Part shown: piece by piece, positions 38,201 to 47,054 of the stretch
Numbering within the stretch: position 1 is the stretch's first letter
Layout: every line of letters starts with the position of its first letter
Origin: Abditibacteriaceae bacterium
GTDB taxonomy: Bacteria; Armatimonadota; Abditibacteriia; Abditibacteriales; Abditibacteriaceae
DNA: 64,000 nt
NCBI GenBank assembly: GCA_019239895.1
Contig: JAFAZH010000060.1
Location: 62,001-126,000, forward strand
Direction of reading: 5' to 3'
Program-made: the position numbers and the translations under genes
Notes under the pieces: model-generated
What the model was told of the DNA's origin: nothing
The model's input: the letters and a program-made list of their open reading frames with translations, nothing else
Database searches by the model: none

Positions 38201-39682
38201 TTGCAAAGAAACTTTTCAAGGGTTGCAGCTAGCCGTGTTTTGACGCTGGCGTTGGTTACAACTGGCGGCGCGGCGGTGCGGGCGGATCAGGCGGTTGTGG
38301 TCGGCATTAATCAATATCCTCAGTTACCAGGCGCTAATCTCTCTGGCTGCGTCAACGATGCCTCGAACATGGGGGCGACTCTCAGCCAGATGGGTTTTAA
38401 CGTCACGAAATTGACCGATGGACAGGCGAAGCGGCAGGCGATTCTGGACGCGATTGTGGCAGTACAAGGGAAGATTCAACCGAATGAGCGATTTGTCTTT
38501 TCCTTTGCCGGGCACGGCACCAAGCATAGCGATGGCAAAGGGGCTTTGGTGGTCAACGATTCTGCGAAGGACGAATCCACTGACCTGGGCGCAGATGCGC
38601 TTTTCGCACAGTTGAAGGAACTCAAAGGTCATTGCAAGTCAGTTTCGGTCGTGTTGGACTCTTGCTTCTCCGGGGCCATGTCGCGGGCCTTCAACCGACC
38701 CGGCGATCCGGTTAAATACCGTAAAGCTCGTTTTTATAAACGGCGGAGCACGAAAGACTTTGTGCTGACGGCAGCCGACCCAGACACCAAAATCACCCCG
38801 GAGCCGGTTAATAATCAGGATAATACGAATCAGTGGGACAGCGGCGGGCAGGCGGGCATCTGCTATTTTACGGCGGCCAGTGGTAAAGAAGTCGCCGAAG
38901 AGAACGATTTTAGCGGCACGGCGTCGGGGATATTCTCGCATTTCGTGGCGGCCCAACTCGGCGTTGTCGCGGCTAAAAAGGCCGCCCTGGGCAACGCGGG
39001 CGCGGAGGGTGTAGGCGTCCGCTGGGGCGATGTTTTAACTTCCGTTAGCGGCGATGTCGCAGCCCAAACGGATAGCCTGCAACATCCCACAGTATCACGG
39101 AGCTTCTTTAAGACTCTGGTTTTTGAAAATAATGAGGGCGCACCAGCCCCCGACCCCCAGCCCGCTCCCGTTCCAGTGTGGAACCTTTATAATACCAGCC
39201 ATGCCGATGCCAGCAAAGTATCGCTACTCATGACGCCTAATAAAGCGCCCATCAAAGTTGGCGAGAAGTTTCGCTTCGATACTACAGTTGGTACAGATGG
39301 TTACCTCGTGATTCTTGAACGTGGTGTCAGCGGCAAAATCAACCTCTTATTTCCCATGAGCCGTAAACTGGATGACGCCCAGGTCAAAGCGGGCCAGACG
39401 GTTTCGATTCCGCCCCAGAAAGAACTGGCGATTACCAATGACCGCCCCGGCACCGAATACGTCAAAGCGATTCTCTTCACGCGCGATGTGCCCGCCACTG
39501 ACTTGCTAAAGAAATTCAACGCGCCCGAAGGCAATGGTTTCGCTACCCTCAATACAGGCACCAGGGCTTTAGGCCAACGGTCGCGCGATTTTATCATGGT
39601 CAGCGCCGATGACTGGTTTACCTCTGACATTACCATGCAAGTGCTCAATGCTGATCAAATTGCGGATAATGCTGGTCAGTAG
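38201..39682 (+). CDS. Secreted caspase-fold peptidase (C14) with DUF4384 domain
   Basis: 493 residues, starting at TTG 38201 with AAAAGGATGG upstream; ATG and GTG just before are out of frame. Signal peptide about 1-29. The caspase domain (about 30-305) has VVVGINQYP, His105 in SFAGHGT and Cys155 in LDSCFSGAM, the catalytic dyad of metacaspase-like C14 enzymes, which usually cut after Arg or Lys. After a Pro linker, residues 325-480 (VSLLMTPNKAPIKVGEKFRF, GYLVILERG, NLLFP) form a DUF4384-type beta domain common beside bacterial caspases and kinases. 47 bp before the repeat protein. Likely same transcript as its neighbours. Confidence 0.88.
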   Translation: MQRNFSRVAASRVLTLALVTTGGAAVRADQAVVVGINQYPQLPGANLSGCVNDASNMGATLSQMGFNVTKLTDGQAKRQAILDAIVAVQGKIQPNERFVFSFAGHGTKHSDGKGALVVNDSAKDESTDLGADALFAQLKELKGHCKSVSVVLDSCFSGAMSRAFNRPGDPVKYRKARFYKRRSTKDFVLTAADPDTKITPEPVNNQDNTNQWDSGGQAGICYFTAASGKEVAEENDFSGTASGIFSHFVAAQLGVVAAKKAALGNAGAEGVGVRWGDVLTSVSGDVAAQTDSLQHPTVSRSFFKTLVFENNEGAPAPDPQPAPVPVWNLYNTSHADASKVSLLMTPNKAPIKVGEKFRFDTTVGTDGYLVILERGVSGKINLLFPMSRKLDDAQVKAGQTVSIPPQKELAITNDRPGTEYVKAILFTRDVPATDLLKKFNAPEGNGFATLNTGTRALGQRSRDFIMVSADDWFTSDITMQVLNADQIADNAGQ

Positions 39683-39728
39683 CATTAGATTCGGCGCCGC
39701 CACGCGCTAAGCTCGACAAGGAGAATTC

Positions 39729-41129
39729 ATGAACCCCCGACTCGTCACCCATTTTCGACGCGCGACGCTCACCGCTGTGTTACTCTGTCCGGCTTTAATT
39801 GCCGCTAACGCACCCGCACCAGTGTGGGCGCAGACTGCTGCGCCCAGTAATCCGCCCCCGGCCAATGATGCCGCAACGCCGACTTCACCCCTCGCCGATA
39901 TTCGTCTGCCAGAAGGCGCGTTTGCTGTCACTACACCAAGCTTCGTCACTGCCTACACGAACCTGCTGAATACTATTGCTCACAAAAATAATCTTCAAGC
40001 CACAGGTACCGAAGCCTGGGGTTGGCTCGACCCGGCAACCAAGCCGGATGAGGCGGCAGACATCATGGATGCTGTCGCACGCAAGTTGCGCCGCGCCGAT
40101 TATACCTACACTCCGGCCACGCCTCAAAAAACCGAGACCGCGACGATTACGCTCTTTACAGCTAAAAGTGCCGACAAGTCTTTGTTGGGAGCCTGGCGAC
40201 TGGGTAAGCAGGGTCTGTTTCTCGGTTGGTGCATCTTGAAGCCAACGGCGGGCGGTGGTGCCGCCACGACGACCCCGACCCAGCCGAACACCCCACCGCA
40301 AACCGGGTCTACAGCACAAACCGCGCCCGCAGGACAAACCACGCCAAAGGAGGACGCCTTTACCAGAGTATCCCGCGTCACTAGCTTTGTTATACCGGGC
40401 AATCCTGATCGCATTGACAATGAAGACAGTCGCAAAATCTTCACTAAAATGCTGCAAAAAGCGGCGGGCGAAACGCAAGTCGTTGGCGATGTTGAAGCGA
40501 TGGGCTGGCGTGGCCCGGCCATTGATGAAGTGACGGCCCCAGGTAATGTGAAGGAAGTTGTGGCTGCCCTGCAAAAGGCGGGTTACACCTACCGCGATAG
40601 TGCTCCACAGGCAGGGCCAAATGGCATTACTTACACCTATTTTACCACGACAGGTGGCCCCAAAAATTTGGAAGGCATGTGGCGTTTCTCGCCTGGCGAA
40701 CATTCGTTGATGCTGGCCTGGGCACCGACCACGCCAGCGGGCGCGGGGGGAGTGGCACAAGGGGTACCTTCGGCTCTGACTGGCATTGCCCTGCCTAATG
40801 ATGCCGTAGCGGTGCCGACGGAATCACTCGTCAATGCCTTGACCACCCTGTTACAGCGTGCTGCCGCTGCCGACCAGAAAAAAGTGACGAACGTCGAAGT
40901 CTTCGCCTGGAAGGGCGACGCCTATAAGCCCGACCAAGCGGACGCCATTAAGGGTGCTGTTATGGAACGTCTGCAAAAGCTTGGCTTTATCGCCGAGGCC
41001 AGTGCCCCCAACGACGGCGCAGCCATAACCTATTTCCGCGCCCATAGTGGCGCTAAAGCGATTCAGGGATTGTGGCGCAAAAGCGACACGATGTTGATCT
41101 TAGCATGGGGTGAACTGACTGCCGGATAA
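39729..41129 (+). CDS. Secreted protein of three homologous repeats, new domain
   Basis: 466 residues, signal peptide about 1-35 (ending PVWAQ). It consists of three related units of about 110 residues, at about 55-170, 220-335 and 350-462. Each contains an opening ALPxxAxxV-like strand, an early helix with TxLLxxxA, an AWxW or GWRG motif, a helix ending in LRRADYTY, LQKAGYTY or LQKLGFIA, a strand with ITYF, and a closing LxGxWRxxxxxLxLAW. Pro/Thr-rich linkers separate them. No known family was recognised. It lies between the two caspase genes with short gaps, so it could be a substrate, inhibitor or scaffold of the peptidases; none of these is demonstrated. Confidence 0.8.
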   Translation: MNPRLVTHFRRATLTAVLLCPALIAANAPAPVWAQTAAPSNPPPANDAATPTSPLADIRLPEGAFAVTTPSFVTAYTNLLNTIAHKNNLQATGTEAWGWLDPATKPDEAADIMDAVARKLRRADYTYTPATPQKTETATITLFTAKSADKSLLGAWRLGKQGLFLGWCILKPTAGGGAATTTPTQPNTPPQTGSTAQTAPAGQTTPKEDAFTRVSRVTSFVIPGNPDRIDNEDSRKIFTKMLQKAAGETQVVGDVEAMGWRGPAIDEVTAPGNVKEVVAALQKAGYTYRDSAPQAGPNGITYTYFTTTGGPKNLEGMWRFSPGEHSLMLAWAPTTPAGAGGVAQGVPSALTGIALPNDAVAVPTESLVNALTTLLQRAAAADQKKVTNVEVFAWKGDAYKPDQADAIKGAVMERLQKLGFIAEASAPNDGAAITYFRAHSGAKAIQGLWRKSDTMLILAWGELTAG

Positions 41130-41222
41130 TAATGGCTTGCCCCCAAAGCGTCACACCATGAGAGTGCCAGAGAGCGACACAGCACCACGCCACTTGAGTT
41201 ACTTAAAAACCCGAACCAACCT

Positions 41223-44120
41223 ATGAAGCGACTTTTTCTTGCCTTCTGCGGCGCGTTGGCGCTGTTCTTATGGTATGCGAGCGCGGCGCCAGCGGGCGAT
41301 GTGCCGCACGAACCGATTTTGCGTATCGAAACCGGAATGCACACGTCGCAAATCTGGTCCGTGGCGACGGATGCCGCCAACCGCTATCTCGTCACCGGCG
41401 CGCAGGACAAGACGGTGCGCGTATGGGATGTGGCGACAAACGGCCTCTTGCAGACGTTGCGACCTCCTATCGGCGCTAGCGATGAGGGCGCCATCTTCGC
41501 GGTGGCACTATCGCCAGACGGTAAGACAGTGGCCTGTGCTGGCGCAACAGGCTCTCAATGGGATGGCGCGCACGCGATTTATCTGTTCAGTCGCAGCAAC
41601 GGCAAACTATTTCGTAAAATTGGCAACTTGCCAAACTTTGTGCTGCAACTCCGTTTTTCGCCTGATGGTCAGTTCTTAGCGGCGGGCATGAGTGGCAGCG
41701 ATGGGATACGCCTTTATCGCACCGCGGATTATCAGATGGTAGGCCAAGACAATGTTTATGGGGGGGCGTGTACCGGACTGGATTTTGGCCCCCTGGAAGC
41801 AGGCCAGCCATTGCGTTTGGCTACAGCATCGTATCTCAATTCCAATGAAAACTACATTCGCTTATATGCCATTCGCCCCGACAGTGATAAGCCCCTGGTG
41901 CTGACGGAGCGCCAGAAGCCAACGGCAGTTGGCAACCCCACCCAGGTTAGCTTTGCCCCGGATGGCTCGAAGATTGCGGTTGGTTTTAATGATGCACCGC
42001 GTGTTGTGGTGCTGTCTGGCACCGATCTCTCCCATCCCTACACACCCGACACCAGTGGAACAAAATTCGCTAATTTGAAAGCGGTATCCTGGTCGGCAGA
42101 TGGTCAAACGCTCTATGCATCAGGAGATGGCCAGGAACCGGGGAATGTCCTGAAATGGGCCGCGGCTGGGCGCGGTCAACGCGCGACTCTGGTAGCGGCT
42201 TCCGATACTATCCGCCAGCTAATCCCTTTCTCCGGTGGCGTAGCCTTTGCTTCTGCCGCACCTGCCTTTGGCATGATCGGCACGGATGACACGATCCGCC
42301 TCAAAGCCGCGCAACGCGCTGATTTTCGGGGCTTACTGCAAAACTTGCTCATCTCTCAAGATGGTTCTGTCGTGCAGTTTGCCTATGCCATCACTGGCCA
42401 ATCCCCGGCACGCTTTTCGATCAAAGATCGTCGCCTGTGGGATGGCGGGCAAGGAACGCGCGTCGCTACCCCGCTGTTGCCACCACAAGTGGATGGACTG
42501 GGCATCACAGACTGGCAAGAAAGCCAAAACGTGAAATTAAATGGCGCGTTACTTAAGATGGACGAGGAGGAAGTTTCGCATAGCCTCGCTATCGCGCCAG
42601 ATCGTAAGAGTTTCGTGCTGGGCACGAGGTGGAATATCCGCCGCTACGATCCAGCAGGTAAATCGCTGTGGAAGACCCCGGTGCCCACTACTACATGGTC
42701 AGTCAATATTTCTGGCGATGGGAAAGTCGCTGTGGCGGCGCTCGGCGATGGCACGTTGCGCTGGTATCGCATGAGTGATGGCCAGGAGTTATGTGACTTC
42801 TTTCCCGCTATAGATAAAAAACGCTGGGTGCTGTGGACACCGTCGGGCTATTACGATACGTCGCCCGGAGGTGAGGAGCTTATTGGTTGGCACCTCAACC
42901 GTAGCCCGGATGCCGCCGCCGATTTCTTCTCCGTAGCGCGTTTTCGCTCAACCTACTACCGGCCCGATGTCATCGCGCAAGTGCTGCCATCTCTCGATGA
43001 AGTCGCAGCGGTGCTTCTGGCCGATGACGCCGCCGGGCGCACCGACACGCACCCACCCATTGCCAAAATCCTACCACCCGTGGTGTCCATCATTGCGCCA
43101 CCTGGCGGCTTGGACGTGACCACAACTGCTATCAAATTAAGTTACACTGTCCGCACGCCATCGGGCGAACCTGTGACCGAAGTCAAGATTTTGGTGGATG
43201 GGCGACCTATTGACACCACACGCGATTTCCAACTTGTGGCTGCCGATGACACTATGCGCGAGGCAACCGTCAATGTGCCCATGCGCGATTGCCTCGTTTC
43301 GGTTATTGCCTACAACCGCTTCGCGGCCAGCGAACCAGTTACTGTGCCCCTGCACTGGAAAGGCCAAGCCGCGCCCGACAATGCTAAACCACGGTTATTT
43401 ATCCTCGCTATCGGCGTCAGCAAATACCCCAAGCCCGACTGGGAACTGCAATTTTCGGCCAAAGATGCGCACGATTTCCAGACCGTCTTTCAAGCTCAAA
43501 ACGGCGGGATGTATGGCGATGTCCAGGTCAAGTCCCTGACCGATGCTGAGGCCACGCGCGCGGCGATTCTGGCTGGCTTGAAATGGATTCAGCAGTCCTC
43601 GACCAGCAAAGATGTGGCGATGGTATTTCTGTCCGGGCATGGCACCAACGATGCCGACGGCACTTTTTATTACGTGCCGGTGGATGTGAATGCGTCCAGT
43701 ATCAAAACGAGCGGCGTGCCCTCCTCCGCCTTCCGCCAGGGCGTCGAGCAGATTCCTGGTAAAGTGCTATTCTTCCTGGACAGTTGCCACTCTGGCAATG
43801 TCTTGGGCAAGCAGCCACTCGATACTACAGGTGCCGTCAACGAACTGTCCAGTGCCGAAAACGGTGTCGTGGTGTACACTGCCGCCGAAGGCCATCAGGT
43901 CGCCCTTGAAGACCCAGAGTGGAACAATGGTGCCTTCACCAAAGCACTGATCGAAGGAGTAAAGGGCAACGCCGACTTCTTCCATAACGGCAAAATCAGC
44001 GTCGCTGGCCTTGAACTCTATATCGCGCAGAGCGTACAAACTCTCACCCAGGGCAACCAGACACCAACTACCTGCAAGCCCAAAACCATGCCTGACTTCA
44101 CCGTTGCGCTGAAAAAGTAG
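41223..44120 (+). CDS. Secreted WD40 propeller - caspase-fold peptidase
   Basis: 965 residues, signal peptide about 1-24 (ending SAAPAG). The N-terminal 560 residues carry WD40-type blades (TVRVWDVATNGL, FSPDGQFLAAG, GDGTLRWYRMSDG). A beta-sandwich link at about 610-720 (IIAPPGGLDVTT) leads into the caspase domain (about 725-965): FILAIGVSKYP, His near 806 in LSGHGTND and Cys near 855 in LDSCHSGN. Bacterial WD40-caspase proteins are thought to have the propeller sense or recruit, with the caspase as effector. Last gene of the peptidase cluster, 93 bp after the repeat protein. Confidence 0.9.
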   Translation: MKRLFLAFCGALALFLWYASAAPAGDVPHEPILRIETGMHTSQIWSVATDAANRYLVTGAQDKTVRVWDVATNGLLQTLRPPIGASDEGAIFAVALSPDGKTVACAGATGSQWDGAHAIYLFSRSNGKLFRKIGNLPNFVLQLRFSPDGQFLAAGMSGSDGIRLYRTADYQMVGQDNVYGGACTGLDFGPLEAGQPLRLATASYLNSNENYIRLYAIRPDSDKPLVLTERQKPTAVGNPTQVSFAPDGSKIAVGFNDAPRVVVLSGTDLSHPYTPDTSGTKFANLKAVSWSADGQTLYASGDGQEPGNVLKWAAAGRGQRATLVAASDTIRQLIPFSGGVAFASAAPAFGMIGTDDTIRLKAAQRADFRGLLQNLLISQDGSVVQFAYAITGQSPARFSIKDRRLWDGGQGTRVATPLLPPQVDGLGITDWQESQNVKLNGALLKMDEEEVSHSLAIAPDRKSFVLGTRWNIRRYDPAGKSLWKTPVPTTTWSVNISGDGKVAVAALGDGTLRWYRMSDGQELCDFFPAIDKKRWVLWTPSGYYDTSPGGEELIGWHLNRSPDAAADFFSVARFRSTYYRPDVIAQVLPSLDEVAAVLLADDAAGRTDTHPPIAKILPPVVSIIAPPGGLDVTTTAIKLSYTVRTPSGEPVTEVKILVDGRPIDTTRDFQLVAADDTMREATVNVPMRDCLVSVIAYNRFAASEPVTVPLHWKGQAAPDNAKPRLFILAIGVSKYPKPDWELQFSAKDAHDFQTVFQAQNGGMYGDVQVKSLTDAEATRAAILAGLKWIQQSSTSKDVAMVFLSGHGTNDADGTFYYVPVDVNASSIKTSGVPSSAFRQGVEQIPGKVLFFLDSCHSGNVLGKQPLDTTGAVNELSSAENGVVVYTAAEGHQVALEDPEWNNGAFTKALIEGVKGNADFFHNGKISVAGLELYIAQSVQTLTQGNQTPTTCKPKTMPDFTVALKK

Positions 44121-44367
44121 GCCCTACTCTACAATATCTGTTTTGTAGTGAGGAGTATGAAGCGCCCTCAAGGCCAATTCATCGCCTGCCTGTTTTATAG
44201 CCAATGAGGTTGCAACAGAAGCATCAGGACACTCTTGCCTCGCAGTGAGAGAAGCGATTTTATATGTCGGGTTGCATCGGCAAGTGTTCAGACAATAGCT
44301 GTGCAAGAGAATCTGAGAAGAGTCGTCTAGGTACTCAAAACTCTGATCTAATATTTGACCCATGCCA

Positions 44368-44475
44368 TCATCCAATGACGATTAAGGCCAAGAGCAAGCC
44401 CACTGTGTCCACTAGCACATGGCGTTTGTAACCGTTGACATTTTTGCCTTTATCATAGTTACTTTCAGTCCGAAA
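44368..44475 (-). pseudogene. IS5-type transposase fragment
   Basis: An open stretch of 35 codons between stops reads NYDKGKNVNGYKRHVLVDT then VGLLLALIVIG, the conserved segment before a catalytic Asp in IS5/IS4-like DDE transposases (usual form GKKVKGRKRHxLVDTxGLLL). No start codon, flanking terminal repeats or remainder of the gene is seen. A relic at the left border of the AT-richer WD40-TIR island. The rest of 44121-44649 has no other recognisable content. Confidence 0.7.
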
Positions 44476-44649
44476 TTAAGGTCGGATGCCCTCAAATGCC
44501 GATATTAGAAACTTTTATCATACACTGATTTATGCGATAGATGATTATGCGCTATATCTGTTAGACAAAAAGTCAGGCTTGCCTTGACAGAAGGCAAGAA
44601 GTCATACGTTGGTGAGCCACTAATTTCTATTACTGTTGATTGAAATTCA

Positions 44650-45597
44650 ATGATTTCAAGAACTCAGATACCTCCTCCACTTGGTTTTAAACTGATTGAT
44701 GAGTGGGTAAGTTCAAGGTCAGGTGTTCGCAATCTTGTATGGTCGCCTGATGGGACAACTCTGGCTGTGTCAACGCGTAAAGCTGCAACACGATTATGGC
44801 CAATCGGTAAGGGTAAACGCCCGCGTATTTTTAATAAGCAAATTGGTGGTGTTGGTGTTGCATGGTCAAAACAAAATAAACTCGCAACAGTAAATGAGAA
44901 GGGGAAGGTTGTAATTTATGACTTTTCAGAGGATTGCCTAATCCAATCGCAAGTAAGTGCCACCCCATATGAGGGCATAAGTTGGTCTCCTGACGGGAGT
45001 CAGTTGGCTTGTATAGACTTTGAGAGAATAAAGCTTTTGGATGGATGCACGGGCAAACTCCTAAAAAGCATTACAAGAACTCATATTCCCCATCATATTG
45101 CTTGGTCGCCTAAGGAAAACGTTCTTGCGATTGGTTACTGGGGTGGTGCGATTAAGCTGTTGAATTACGAAAGAGGTTTTGAACATCCCCTGATGCCTTC
45201 AGATACCAGATCCCGATTGCGCTGGGCACCAGATGGTCGCTTTTTGGCTGCGTTGACAAAGGATCATGCAATTCGGATATGGGATACAAAAGCTTCTTTA
45301 AATGAGCGATTAGAGGGGGCAGATACTGGAAAGATAATTTCTGCAAGGCCATTTACCGGAAAATTTGATTTTTGCGCTGCAAGTCTATTTGCAGCAACAG
45401 TAAAAGGTGGCGTTTCATTTTGGCAAACAGGTGAATGGGAGTTTGTGTCCTACCTGACTTGTGGACAGAATGTTAACAACTTTATTTTTAATCCTGTTTT
45501 TTCTCTTTTTGCTTTGTCTCTTGATATTTCTAAATCCAGTTCTATCATTCAGGTTTGGGAATTTGACCACAATACTCTCCACACAAAAAGACTATGA
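44650..45597 (+). CDS. WD40-repeat protein, probable sensor for the TIR effector
   Basis: 315 residues, no signal peptide, cytoplasmic. About six WD40-like blades are visible, with repeated WSPDG motifs (NLVWSPDGTTLAVS, GISWSPDGSQLAC, HIAWSPKENVLAIG, RLRWAPDGRFLAAL) and closing TRLW, IRIWDT and IQVWEF. The propeller appears complete. Codon use and base composition (visibly AT-richer than both sides) differ from the rest of the window, a sign of transfer. The stop codon overlaps the TIR start in ATGA, so the two are translated together and probably act together. No Shine-Dalgarno is clear. Confidence 0.85.
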   Translation: MISRTQIPPPLGFKLIDEWVSSRSGVRNLVWSPDGTTLAVSTRKAATRLWPIGKGKRPRIFNKQIGGVGVAWSKQNKLATVNEKGKVVIYDFSEDCLIQSQVSATPYEGISWSPDGSQLACIDFERIKLLDGCTGKLLKSITRTHIPHHIAWSPKENVLAIGYWGGAIKLLNYERGFEHPLMPSDTRSRLRWAPDGRFLAALTKDHAIRIWDTKASLNERLEGADTGKIISARPFTGKFDFCAASLFAATVKGGVSFWQTGEWEFVSYLTCGQNVNNFIFNPVFSLFALSLDISKSSSIIQVWEFDHNTLHTKRL

Positions 45598-46019
45598 AAG
45601 ATTTTGCAGATGAGCAGCTTCAAGTTTTTCTCTGTCACGCAACGGAAGACAAACCTATAGTGCGTGAACTCTATTACAAATTAGTGGAAGATAAAGTCAG
45701 ACCTTGGTTTGACGAGGAGAATCTTATTCCTGGGCAGGAATGGAAAGTGGTTATTCCTAAAGAAGTGCGTAAAAGCCATATTGTTCTTGTTTGTCTTTCC
45801 AAGAACTCAGTAAACAAGTTTGGTTATGTTCAGAAGGAAATAAAAATTGCGTTGGATATTGCTGACGAACAGCCCGAAGGAACTATCTATATTGTTCCCG
45901 CGAGACTTGAACCTTGCGATCTACCAGAACGACTTAAGCATTTGCATTGTGTGAACTTATACGAACCAGGTGGATATGAAAATTTAATGAAAGCATTAAA
46001 CGAACGTGCGAAGTACTGA
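45594..46019 (+). CDS. TIR-domain protein, likely NADase-type effector
   Basis: 141 residues, almost all one TIR domain. VFLCHATEDKPIVREL opens the first strand and helix, WFDEENLIPGQEW is the BB-loop region, and SKNSVNKFGYVQKEIKIAL holds Glu82 at the place of the catalytic glutamate of NAD-cleaving TIR enzymes. There is no second domain; sensing would be provided by the WD40 protein with which it overlaps by 4 bp. Such pairs, or fused versions, are often immune or stress modules that kill or arrest the cell by removing NAD. That role is inference here. Confidence 0.87.
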   Translation: MKDFADEQLQVFLCHATEDKPIVRELYYKLVEDKVRPWFDEENLIPGQEWKVVIPKEVRKSHIVLVCLSKNSVNKFGYVQKEIKIALDIADEQPEGTIYIVPARLEPCDLPERLKHLHCVNLYEPGGYENLMKALNERAKY

Positions 46020-46176
46020 GGTGAAACCGGAGCAGATGTTGACACCAATTACCACTACTCGCGTGCGGTGAGAATTAAGGCCCACTCGGTCAGACTGTGA
46101 CTAGGGGCCACGATGGAACAGGGATAATGATATAAAGCGTATCCAATATTGCGAATTTAATTATATTAAACCTGTT

Positions 46177-46317
46177 CTAGCGGAGTGGGGTCTTGGGTTC
46201 TGTAACAATGAGAATATCTACCGTGCGCAGTTCTCGCACCAGCCGGTTAATAATGGAACCTTTAATCAACTCTTCCCAGCGCGAGCGGCTGGAATGGCCT
46301 ATCACCAATGCGGTCAT
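46177..46317 (-). pseudogene. KdpD-like universal-stress domain fragment
   Basis: 46 codons from an ATG at 46317: TALVIGHSSRSRWEEL, KGSIINRLVREL and VDILIV. This matches the end of the Usp-like domain of KdpD potassium-sensor kinases (usual form IVIGxxxRSRWxELxxGSxxxxLxRE). An in-frame stop lies a few codons upstream, and no other kdpD part is nearby. It is a relic or gene end at the right border of the WD40-TIR island. The remainder of 46020-46472 shows nothing recognisable. Confidence 0.65.
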
Positions 46318-46472
46318 TGGGGAATGAGTGGGTGCTTACCTTTGGCGACGGCTTAATTGCAGGAGTACGAAGTGGCACCAGAACGCTGCTCACAAGACCT
46401 TGTGTGATGGCTCAAGCAATCACATTAAGCCACATTAATTATTGTCTTCGTGGCGCATAGCCTTCCAAGCCG

Positions 46473-46952
46473 ATGCTGCTTCCTAACTCTAATACTTTCA
46501 TCAAGCTTTACCGAATGCCAGCGATGCGGCGTTCTCTGTTACTTCAGGCATTCTGGAAGGTATCAATAATACGGTTGAGTCTGTATTGTCTGCCCCTGGC
46601 GACGATTCGGCGGCTTTTTGCTCAGCCAAACCAGGCTCCCTTGAGCATTTGTCCAACCCCCCAGACCGCTCAGGTAGTTCACAATCAGGTAACTCCCGAC
46701 CAAATAGCTATGGCGGTTATGACGGCGAGCCGTTATATACCGCACGCCACTTGCCTGGTACAAGCAATAGCAATGCAGGCTTTACTGGCTCATAACGGCT
46801 ACTCATCCCAATTGCATATCGGGGTGGCCAAGGCTAATAGAGGTCAATTGCAGGCCCATGCGTGGGTCGAATATGATGGCCGGGTGGTACTGGGTGCCAC
46901 CTCTGCCCAACGTTACACCCCACTGCTCAGCCTTACCGAACAAGATGGATGA
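46473..46952 (+). CDS. Lasso peptide biosynthesis B2 protein (transglutaminase-like protease), orphan
   Basis: 159 residues. The C-terminal half (about 80-159) is the transglutaminase-fold protease of lasso-peptide pathways: ASRYIPHATCLVQA with Cys94, LHIGVAK, and LQAHAWVEYDGRVV with His129 and Asp135, a full Cys-His-Asp triad. This protein normally removes the leader of the precursor so that an asparagine-synthetase-like cyclase can close the ring. No cyclase, B1 recognition protein or precursor gene was found within the gaps on either side, so it is either an orphan or serves a cluster elsewhere. Confidence 0.85.
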   Translation: MLLPNSNTFIKLYRMPAMRRSLLLQAFWKVSIIRLSLYCLPLATIRRLFAQPNQAPLSICPTPQTAQVVHNQVTPDQIAMAVMTASRYIPHATCLVQAIAMQALLAHNGYSSQLHIGVAKANRGQLQAHAWVEYDGRVVLGATSAQRYTPLLSLTEQDG

Positions 46953-47054
46953 CTGCACGCGTGCGTTTCCGGCAGGAGACACGCAGGTGGAATTTGAGCA
47001 CTGAGGATAATTTCAGGCTAAAACACCTCTTGGCGTTGCGTGATGTACTCAGCA

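Noticed and set aside
46473-46952. A lasso-peptide biosynthetic cluster
   Set aside because: Only the B2 protease is present; no precursor, B1 or cyclase is visible between 46020 and 47990.
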